Below are positions 56,263 to 64,000 of a stretch of 64,000 nt of DNA, piece after piece. The first letter of the stretch is position 1; the number at the start of each line of letters is the position of its first letter. This DNA is from Zygnema cylindricum (lineage: Eukaryota; Streptophyta; Zygnematophyceae; Zygnematales; Zygnemataceae). Position numbers and translations under genes: made by a program. The notes beneath the pieces are model-generated. The model had not been told where the DNA came from, ran no database searches, and saw only the letters and a list, made by a program, of their open reading frames with translations. The DNA is taken from NCBI GenBank assembly GCA_037447655.1, contig JBBHKE010003535.1, positions 144,937 through 208,936 of the forward strand. Direction: 5' to 3'.

Positions 56263-57468
56263 TGAAATCTGAGACCTCCATAGGTCCTCAGAGTAGGCAA
56301 CTCACAAAAAGCTTATCTAGAAAGTGTCAACTTCAAGTTGATTTAAAACCCAAATGATTGACCCTTTGACAATCAGAACTCTATAACAGCTTCACCCTTG
56401 TGAAAAAAGACTTTCTGTGTGCTAAGTTCCACCACTGAATGCAAAGTTAGAATATGACTTTTGGATAACATTCCCAACTTTGAATTTCCCTTAGAAATAC
56501 AGCCACCTTGGCAAGCAAACACTCTGACCCACTACACCTGTGGGTAGCCTGGACTCCCTTGAGTCGGCAGCAAAAAGAATCACTGAAAATGGTACACTAA
56601 GTGAGATATAATTAAATGGCAAAGTTTGCCTATTTATATATATGTTCTCGGGGAGAGAGGCATCTACCTACCAGAATTATTCTAAGTCCTAAAATCCCTC
56701 TCTAAGCTCCTTAGTAGTGAGGTACGGTCCAATCGTAAGACTGTACCGTACAAAAAAGTACAAGTACAGTCGTACTTTCTGTACTGTCCATGTACGACAT
56801 CACTAGAATATGACATTTGTCATATCCGGAATTATCATCTCGTGTTCCAAAAATCCCGCAATCCTCCCGCATCGTGCCACGTGTCATTCGGAGTGGTGTT
56901 GCCCGAAAACGACAAGTCGCCCAATCCTAAATCTCGGCTCGCACCATGGTCGTTCGATGAAGACCATCATTTAATATTGGTCATTTAAATAAAATGTCGT
57001 TTCGTTAATTCCGTGCGGTCTAATCCGTTTCCGTATACAGGCCGTCCCGTTAAGCAGTTAAATGAAACATATTGCGTCGTTCATATTTATATAATTGTCG
57101 TACCCTATATACTCTAGCACCGATCTTAACTATTGGATAAAGCTACCGGCTACCGGATACTTGACGGACGGTAGGTACCAGTATCAAATCCTGGGTCCGT
57201 GAAGATCTTTTTGGTACACCTACCAAAAACTACAGCCTGTCTCTCTCTCTACGCAGCATGGGCAGCCATGGCTCTAGCTTCCTCTCCAACCTTCAGTGAC
57301 TGCGGCAAGTGTGGGGGTTTTGAGAGTGGAGCGAGCTTCCTCTCCAACCTCTAGTGACTGCAGCAAGTGTGGGGGTTTTGAGAGTGGAGCGAGAGGCAGG
57401 CTGCCTTTGTTGACTTACTCTTATTAATTTTCCTTTATTCAGACCTAGAAAATACATACATTTCAACA
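56263..57468 (-). repeat. 3' LTR of the minus-strand gag-only element (1206 bp)
   Basis: From TGTTGAAATGTATG (57468) to CAGATTTCA (56263). The purine tract AAGGGGAG precedes it. It carries the tRNA-like segment on the plus strand (about 57134-57200) and a GCCACGTGTC box near 56876. The target flank downstream is TGGAG on the minus strand. Confidence 0.9.
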
Positions 57469-59416
57469 CTCCCCTTATATTCTAGTCTACTTTCCTTTCA
57501 ACTCCTACCAAATACATTTTTCTTTTCTTTTTCTTCTTTCTTTTCTTCTCATAAATCTTTAGGGATATAACCTCATATTCAAAAAGGTCTGTTAGATGAG
57601 GTGAAACTAACATTGCATCTTGTTGAATACACATTTTATTTAGCATCCCACTTTTCATAAATCCGAAGAAGATTTTATCCACCTCATCTCTTTTCCATCC
57701 ACACAAAATCCATTTTTCATCTTGCAATTCAAACAGCCAGCCCCATCTCCAATCTGCAACACACACCCAGATGCTAACCCTTTTACCGGCACACCTTCAT
57801 ATATGGCATCACTCCCATTAGTAATGTCAAAACCATTACCCCCCCAAATTTATCCTTAAATCAAGAGTTCCCACTAAGTTCCTCATAAAATCTACATCTT
57901 ACGAACTCATGTTTTTATCCATGGTAATTACCCCATTTTTTGATCTTTCCTCACTCTCTCCCATGGAATTTTTTCCATTATCACTTTCTATTTTTATTCC
58001 CAAAAAAATGTTCTCCTCCTCTAAACTTTTAATCAAATATTCCTCTTCTCCCCTATCCTTTAAAGCCCCTTTAGATTTACTTCTCCCCTTTCCTCGAAAT
58101 CCGTTGAAGTCTCCCTTTCCGACTATTTTTTTGTTTCCAAAATATCTATGAAACTATCCGCAATATTTCGATCTCCCTCAAGTTTCTCCTCTCTCTTAAA
58201 TTCCCTTATACCTCCAAAAGCACACTGTTGCTTTCGTTGAATTTTTGTGTGTTTTTCTCTCTTCCCCATACTACCGATGTGGAGAAGCTCCAAAATGTCT
58301 TCATCCTCTTTCTCCTCTTCCCTTTTTTCCTTCTCATCAACATTCCAACTTATGATTTCTTCCAAACAAGGACACTTCTCCATATAGTGACCCGGTTCCC
58401 TACAAAAGAAGCAAACCCCATTTTTCAAAGCTCCCCTTTCTTTTCCTCTCCCTCTCTTTCCACCAAAGTTCCGATAAGGTTTACCTTTGTCTTTCTTCCT
58501 CTCATCATGCTTCCGCTCGTCAACGTCATTCCTTTTATCACGCTTCCGCTCATCACCGCGGTTCCTCTCATCACGCTTCCGCCAGTCACTACCATCTGTT
58601 AGTGCATTCAACCTGTAACTTCCCCTACAAAGCTCCAAAGTGCTTTCCCTCACAAAATTATCCCCATGGTAATGCTCCAAGTCTATGAGGAGCTATCTAT
58701 TTCCTGCATACGTTAATGATGATTTTGTACTCATCTGGGAGTTTCATGATTAGTGTGTTAATCTTTCTTTCCTCACATTCTACATATCCGGCACTAGCAA
58801 GCTCAACATATAACGCAGCAATATCATTGCAAAACTCTATCATGCTATCGCCTTTATAAACATAGGCCTCTATTTCCTGTTTTACTAACTGTTGCCTCTG
58901 TATAGTCTCACTCTTATAAATCTGTGGTTGTGTTTCCCAGATTTCCGGAGACTTGGTTAGATTTAAAAGAGTGATAGCTATGGACTTAGACACATATCTA
59001 AGTATGAGATGTTTTGCTATAGTGTTTTTATAATCCCAAATTTTCCTGTCATTTTCTTCAATTTTTGGTTCAGTTATAATCCCCACAAGTGGAATCGTAG
59101 CCGATAGCCTAGCTCCCCTCACCATCGGTGTTCCTTTTCCTTTCTCCCCTATTCCCCCTTCCATGGCAATGATTTTCCCTTCACCTTCCGTTGCATCTGA
59201 AATCCGGTTGGTTTTTTGGGAAGCCCTAGATGAATCTCCGTACTGAGTTCCACCAAAGCTCAGGAAAGGACACCAAACTTGTCCCAAAAAAATTCCCCAT
59301 AAGTGCTTTTCGAAAAGCAATCCCTCCATCGTAAACTTCCAAAAAGTGAAGTCTTTTCCATCAAATATAGGTACCCTAGATGGTGGGCCCATAACCTGAA
59401 ACTGTGAGACCTCCAT
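57469..59416 (-). pseudogene. Gag-only family A element, minus strand
   Basis: Starts at ATG 59416 (inside the LTR) with FQVMGPPSRVPIFDGKDFTF, the UBN2-like gag body (KHLILRYVSKSIAI, SMIEFCNDIAALYVELASAG), a break near 58690, then the Asp/Glu/Arg/Lys repeat region and the zinc knuckle CFFCREPGHYMEKC. An RNase H remnant (SGCVLQIGDGAGC, EMRWIKS) is recognisable near 57640-57800. It has the same layout as the intact plus-strand element but several stops. Primer site at 59382-59396. Confidence 0.87.
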
Positions 59417-59753
59417 TGGTCCTCAGAGTATGAAACTCACCAGAAACTATTTAAAACCCAAATGATTGACCCCTTGACAATTAGCTTCACCCTTGTGTAA
59501 AAGACTTTCTGTGTGCTCAGTTTTAACACAGAATGCAAAGTTAGAATATGACTTTTGGATAACATTCCCCACTTTGACTTTCCCTTAGAAATGCAGCCAC
59601 CCTGGCAAGCAAAAATTGTGACCGACTACCTTGCTGTGTAGCTCGGACTCCCTTAAGTCCGTAGCAAAAAGAATCACTGAAAATAGTCCACTGAGTGAGA
59701 TGAAATTAAATGGCAAGGTTTGCCTATTTATACCGATGCTCTCTGGAGAGAGG
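59397..59753 (-). repeat. 5' LTR remnant of the minus-strand gag-only element
   Basis: The last 357 bp of the LTR, ending CACAGTTTCA next to the primer site. It is cut at 59753 by the plus-strand element; the rest should lie beyond the window. Confidence 0.85.
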
Positions 59754-59948
59754 TGTTGATATTTGAGTATTTTCTAGGTCTTTATAAGGATAGAAAAAGA
59801 GTAGAAGCAGTCTGCCTCTGACTTCCTTCTCCAAGCCCCCACACTTGTTGTAGTCACTGAAGGCTGGAAAGGGAGCTAGAGCCATGGCTGCCTAAGCTCT
59901 CCAGAGAGACAGGTATAGATAAATGTAGACTTACTAAAAAGAATGTTG

Positions 59949-60016
59949 ACGGATCCAGGAATTGATCCTGGTCCTTTCCAGCCGTCAAGTCACCCGTAGC
60001 CGGTAGCTGTAACCGT
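59949..60016 (-). other. tRNA-like sequence, antisense within the LTR
   Basis: On the minus strand: acceptor-like ACGGTT ... ATCCGT, D-arm-like AGCTACCGGCTACGGG, T-arm CCAGG-ATCAATT-CCTGG with a 5-bp stem and 7-nt loop. 68 nt long, the same as in the solo LTR at 36.7-37.8 kb. Repeated identically in the 3' LTR. Confidence 0.55.
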
Positions 60017-60563
60017 TAAGTCTAGGAATGGTGTTACATTACGTAGGGTGTGTTAAGTACTTAAATTGTTACACGTAGATTAATTCGATTAACGGAAAAT
60101 AGGTACGCAATACATAGATACAGTTTTGTATAGTACGGAATACTATTTAATGTATTTTATGAAACGGATACCGCGCATTTGTTTCGAACGCGAAACAAAT
60201 ATCGCGCGCGTATTTTCAACGACTAAAATTGTATCCGGTTTGATCGGACGGCCACGATAGGTGCCGCGATCACGGAACATGTACTTTTGGCGTTTTTCAG
60301 CCATCGCCACGTAATGTGACACGTGGCGCGACAATGTTGGATTGCGGCGACTCCGGAGATTGCGGAAACAAATCCGGCTATGACACGTGTCGACAATTTG
60401 GCCATGTTGTACAATGGCCGTACAGAAAGTACACCGGCACCTGTACTTTTCTGTACGACACAGTAATCTGATTGGTGCCGTACTTCAGTAGATAGAGTTT
60501 TAGAGGGGGAATAGGACTTAGAAAATTTTGGGTAGATAGCTGTCTCTCCCAGAGAGCACCTTG

Positions 60564-60570
60564 TATAAAT
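60564..60570 (+). promoter_or_regulatory. LTR TATA box
   Basis: TATAAAT about 350 bp before the gag start. It would start the transcript near 60595, just upstream of the two conserved leader hairpins. Confidence 0.55.
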
Positions 60571-60907
60571 GGCAAACTTTGATCAGCCATAACTATCAAT
60601 TTACTTGACCATTTTCAGTGATTCTTTTTGCTGCGGACTCAGGGGAGTCTATGCTACACAGGGGTGTAGTCGGTCAGAGTTTTTGTCTGCCAGGGTGGCT
60701 GTATTTCTAAGGGAAAGTCAAAGTGGGTGAATGTGTCCAAATCTCATATTCTAACTTTGCATTCTGTGGTGGAACTGAGCACACAGAAAGTGTTATTTCA
60801 CAGGGGTGAATCAATATTGGGGTTCTGACTGTCAAGGGGTCAGTCACTTGGGTTTATATTAACTTGGAGTCGGCACTATCTAGATTAGCTTCTTTTGGAT
60901 CTGCATA

Positions 60908-60934
60908 CTCTGAGGGCCAATGGAGGTCTCAGAG
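60908..60934 (+). promoter_or_regulatory. Hairpin with the gag start codon in its loop
   Basis: CTCTGAG pairs with CTCAGAG and GCC with GGT, leaving the ATG in the loop AATGGA. The same fold is kept with different base pairs in other family A copies (ATTTTGTGG/CCACAAAAT at 6.7 kb; ATTCTGTGGGC/GCCCATAGAAT at 48.4 kb). Confidence 0.7.
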
Positions 60935-62827
60935 TTTCAGGTTATGGGCCCACCATCTAGGGTGCCTATGTTCGATGGAACAGACTTCACTTATTGGGAG
61001 TTTACAATGGCGGGATTGCTTTTTGAGAAGCACTTATGGGGAATCGTTTCGGGACAAGTGAGATGTCCGCCACCTGGCTTTGGAGGAGCTTACTATGGAG
61101 ATTCATCTGAGGCTGCCCTGAATATCAACCGGAGTTCAGATGCAACGGAAGGTGAAGGGAAAAATCTTTCCGTGGATGGGGAAATAGGGGAGACGGAAAA
61201 AGGGACACCTATGGTGAGGGGAGCTAGGCTCTCAGCTATGGTACCACATGTAGGGATTAAAACTGAAGAAAATGACAGAAAAATATGGGAATACAAAAAC
61301 ACTATAGCAAAACATCTCATACTTAGATATGTGTCTAAGTCGATAGCTATCACTCTTTTAAGTCTAACCAAGTCTTCAGAGATATGGGAAGTACTAATTC
61401 AGATTTATAAGAGTGAGACTATTCAGAGGCAGCAATTAGTAATACAGGAAATAGATGCCTATGTTTATAAAGGCGGTAGCATGATAGAGTTTTGCAATGA
61501 TATTGCTGCGTTATATGTTGAGCTAGCTAGTGCGGGATGTGTAGAATCTGAGGAGGGTAAGATTAATACACTACTTATGAAACTCCCAAGTGAGTACGAA
61601 AGCATTATTTATCGTATGCAGGCAATGGATGGCTCCTCATGGACTTGGAGCTTTACCATGGGGATAATTCTTGTGAGGGAAAGCACTTTGGAGCTTCGTA
61701 GGGGAAAGGACAGGGTCAATGCATTTTCAGCTGGTGGTGATTGGCGGAAGCGTGATGAGAGGAACGGCGGTGACGAGCGGAAGCGTGATGAGAGGAACGG
61801 TGGTGACGAGCGGAAGCGTGATGAGAGGAAGAAAGACAAAGGTAAACCTTATCGGAACTTTGGTGGAAAAAGAGGGAGAAGAAAAGACACGGGAGCTTTG
61901 AAAAAAGGGGTTTGCTTCTTTTGTAGGGAATCGGGTCATTATATGGAGGAATGCCCTTGTTTGGAAAAACTTAGAAGTTGGAATGTGGATGAGGAGGACG
62001 AAGAGGAAGAGGAGAAAGAGGATGAAGAAAAATTGGAGCTTCTTCACATCGGTAGTATGGGGAAGAAAGAAAAGCACACAGAAATTGCACGAAGGCAACA
62101 GTGTGCTTTTGGAGGTATAAGGGAAGTAAAGAGAGAGGAGGTACTAGAGGATGTTGAGGAGTGTAAAGTGTATGACTTAGAAATGAGAGAGTCAGATCTA
62201 GGATCCATAAGTGAAAACGGGAAAAATAACATTAATGAGGATAATTTTGTAGGTATTTTGGAATTAGAAAACTGGTCGGAAAAGGAGACTTCAACGGATT
62301 CCGAGGAAAGGGGAGAAGTGAAACTAGAAGGGGTTTTAAAGGATAAGGGAGAAGAGGAATATTTAATGAAAGGTTTAGGGGAGGATAAATATTTATTAGG
62401 AATAAATTTAGAAAGTGAGAGTGGAAAGAAATCCATGGGAGAGAGTGAGGAAAGTTCAATTTTTGGGGGTAATAGATTTGACATCACTAAAGGGAGTGAT
62501 GGCAATTATGAAGGTGTGCATGTAAAAGGGTTAACATCTGGGTGTGTGTTGCAGATTGGAGATGGGGCTGGTTGTTTGAATTGCAAGAGGGAAAGTGAAT
62601 TTAGTATGGATGACAAAGAAATGAGGTGGATAAAATCTTTGCTCGAATTTATGATAAGTGGGATGCTAAATGAAATGTGTGATGCAATTATTATTTCATT
62701 TCATCTAATGCATTGTTTTAAATACAAGAGTATTTTTCTTAAAAGGAAAAAGAAAAAAAAAAAGGAAAAAAAAAAGAAAAAAAAAAAGGAAAAAGAGGAG
62801 GGAGTGTTTTGTTTAGTTTGTTTGTAA
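60920..62827 (+). CDS. Gag polyprotein with fused RNase H remnant (635 aa)
   Basis: Start chosen at the ATG shared by all family A copies. Residues 1-20 are MEVSEFQVMGPPSRVPMFDG, where the codons for QVMGPPS are also the primer site. Residues 20-240 form a Copia-type gag (UBN2-like: LILRYVSKSIAITLL, MIEFCNDIAALYVELASAGC). About 275-300 are Asp/Glu/Arg/Lys repeats. The zinc knuckle CFFCRESGHYMEEC is near 332-345. Next comes a long acidic region. Near 535-580 TSGCVLQIGDGAGCLNCKRE and EMRWIKSLLEF match the RNase H stretch TTGFVLQIGNGTCCWSSK ... LSWVKSMLEE of the Copia at 53-55 kb. A Lys/Glu tail ends the ORF. Likely packages element RNA in particles supplied in trans. No stop or frameshift. Confidence 0.92.
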   Translation: MEVSEFQVMGPPSRVPMFDGTDFTYWEFTMAGLLFEKHLWGIVSGQVRCPPPGFGGAYYGDSSEAALNINRSSDATEGEGKNLSVDGEIGETEKGTPMVRGARLSAMVPHVGIKTEENDRKIWEYKNTIAKHLILRYVSKSIAITLLSLTKSSEIWEVLIQIYKSETIQRQQLVIQEIDAYVYKGGSMIEFCNDIAALYVELASAGCVESEEGKINTLLMKLPSEYESIIYRMQAMDGSSWTWSFTMGIILVRESTLELRRGKDRVNAFSAGGDWRKRDERNGGDERKRDERNGGDERKRDERKKDKGKPYRNFGGKRGRRKDTGALKKGVCFFCRESGHYMEECPCLEKLRSWNVDEEDEEEEEKEDEEKLELLHIGSMGKKEKHTEIARRQQCAFGGIREVKREEVLEDVEECKVYDLEMRESDLGSISENGKNNINEDNFVGILELENWSEKETSTDSEERGEVKLEGVLKDKGEEEYLMKGLGEDKYLLGINLESESGKKSMGESEESSIFGGNRFDITKGSDGNYEGVHVKGLTSGCVLQIGDGAGCLNCKRESEFSMDDKEMRWIKSLLEFMISGMLNEMCDAIIISFHLMHCFKYKSIFLKRKKKKKKEKKKKKKKEKEEGVFCLVCL

Positions 62828-62862
62828 GAGTTGAAAGGAAGTAGACTAGAAAATAAGGGGAG

Positions 62863-64000
62863 TGTTGATATTTGAGTATTTTCTAGGTCTTTATAAGGAT
62901 AGAAAAAGAGTAGAAGCAGTCTGCCTCTGACTTCCTTCTCCAAGCCCCCACACTTGTTGTAGTCACTGAAGGCTGGAAAGGGAGCTAGAGCCATGGCTGC
63001 CTAAGCTCTCCAGAGAGACAGGTATAGATAAATGTAGACTTACTAAAAAGAATGTTGACGGATCCAGGAATTGATCCTGGTCCTTTCCAGCCGTCAAGTC
63101 ACCCGTAGCCGGTAGCTGTAACCGTTAAGTCTAGGAATGGTGTTACATTACGTAGGGTGTGTTAAGTACTTAAATTGTTACACGTAGATTAATTCGATTA
63201 ACGGAAAATAGGTACGCAATACATAGATACAGTTTTGTATAGTACGGAATACTATTTAATGTATTTTATGAAACGGATACCGCGCATTTGTTTCGAACGC
63301 GAAACAAATATCGCGCGCGTATTTTCAACGACTAAAATTGTATCCGGTTTGATCGGACGGCCACGATAGGTGCCGCGATCACGGAACATGTACTTTTGGC
63401 GTTTTTCAGCCATCGCCACGTAATGTGACACGTGGCGCGACAATGTTGGATTGCGGCGACTCCGGAGATTGCGGAAACAAATCCGGCTATGACACGTGTC
63501 GACAATTTGGCCATGTTGTACAATGGCCGTACAGAAAGTACACCGGCACCTGTACTTTTCTGTACGACACAGTAATCTGATTGGTGCCGTACTTCAGTAG
63601 ATAGAGTTTTAGAGGGGGAATAGGACTTAGAAAATTTTGGGTAGATAGCTGTCTCTCCCAGAGAGCACCTTGTATAAATGGCAAACTTTGATCAGCCATA
63701 ACTATCAATTTACTTGACCATTTTCAGTGATTCTTTTTGCTGCGGACTCAGGGGAGTCTATGCTACACAGGGGTGTAGTCGGTCAGAGTTTTTGTCTGCC
63801 AGGGTGGCTGTATTTCTAAGGGAAAGTCAAAGTGGGTGAATGTGTCCAAATCTCATATTCTAACTTTGCATTCTGTGGTGGAACTGAGCACACAGAAAGT
63901 GTTATTTCACAGGGGTGAATCAATATTGGGGTTCTGACTGTCAAGGGGTCAGTCACTTGGGTTTATATTAACTTGGAGTCGGCACTATCTAGATTAGCTT
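62863..64000 (+). repeat. Family A 3' LTR (partial)
   Basis: Identical by eye to the first 1138 bp of the 5' LTR; the window ends 48 bp before the expected LTR end, so the right target duplication cannot be checked (left flank AGAGG). Confidence 0.95.

Larger units (their letters stand above)
59754..60939 (+). repeat. Family A 5' LTR (1186 bp)
   Basis: Starts TGTTGATATTTGAG, ends AGTTTCA. Features: antisense tRNA-like segment (59949-60016), CACGTG box near 60315, TATA box TATAAAT at 60564-60570, leader hairpins at 60636-60649 and 60654-60669, and the start-codon hairpin at 60908-60934. Confidence 0.95.
59754..64000 (+). mobile_element. Intact gag-only family A Copia derivative (3' LTR runs off the window)
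   Basis: 5' LTR 59754-60939 (1186 bp), primer site GGTTATGGGCCCACC at 60940, one long ORF, purine tract AAAATAAGGGGAG at 62849-62862, and a 3' LTR from 62863 that lacks only its last 48 bp at the window edge. The two LTRs look identical over the 1138 bp visible in both, offset by 3109 bp. This implies a very recent insertion, into the 5' LTR of the minus-strand relative. No protease, integrase or RT is present, so it must depend on an autonomous partner. Confidence 0.95.

Noticed and set aside
61093-62505. Long minus-strand frames across 61.1-62.5 kb
   Set aside because: Antisense shadows of the biased Glu/Lys/Arg-rich gag ORF.
1-64000. CRISPR array
   Set aside because: No regularly spaced identical repeats; the tandem arrays found are degenerate and without unique spacers.

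Overview
This is nuclear DNA of a green plant (streptophyte). It holds parts of two ordinary multi-exon host genes and a very dense, nested set of transposable elements. The plant assignment rests on a gene for a plastid-targeted, 2,3-bisphosphoglycerate-dependent phosphoglycerate mutase with GT-AG introns and a plant-type AACAATGGC start context, and on a gene matching the plant nucleotidylyltransferase family of Arabidopsis At2g01220. The Copia elements appear to be primed by half of the initiator tRNA-Met. A Ty3/Gypsy element carrying a DNA methyltransferase and a PHD finger hints at an alga or an early-diverging land plant, but the species cannot be fixed from sequence alone.

Layout. 0.3-3.0 kb (minus): phosphoglycerate mutase, exons 1-4, with the 3' end outside the window. 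4.4-8.3 kb: MITE-like elements, Copia fragments and a small piece that looks bacterial. 8.6-18.7 kb: a run of TA-flanked inverted-repeat elements, one split by a nearly complete 5.6 kb Copia element with 474-bp LTRs and one containing three different smaller elements. 19.1-20.1 kb: a degenerate tandem array. 22.0-27.9 kb (plus): six 3' exons of the nucleotidylyltransferase gene, with elements and simple repeats in its introns. 29.8-33.0 kb: a LINE-type reverse transcriptase scrap cut by a second Copia family, which runs into a 10-N assembly gap. 34.25-43.96 kb (minus): a decayed Ty3/Gypsy element with the order gag(two zinc knuckles)-protease-cytosine methyltransferase-RT-RNase H-integrase-PHD finger. 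It is interrupted by two solo LTRs and one MITE, each with an exact target-site duplication. 46-64 kb: many copies of a third Copia family ('family A' here), including two gag-only derivatives. The last of these (59754 to the window end) has LTRs that look identical and one long ORF.

The elements with the clearest new biology are family A and the Gypsy element. Family A LTRs carry the gag start codon inside a hairpin just before the LTR/primer-site junction, two further leader hairpins with compensatory changes between copies, and a tRNA-like sequence on the antisense strand. The gag-only members keep a remnant of RNase H fused in frame to gag. The Gypsy element encoded its own cytosine-5 methyltransferase and ended in a histone-reader type PHD finger.

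All readings were made by eye from the sequence. Homology statements rest on motif recognition and memory of families, not on searches.
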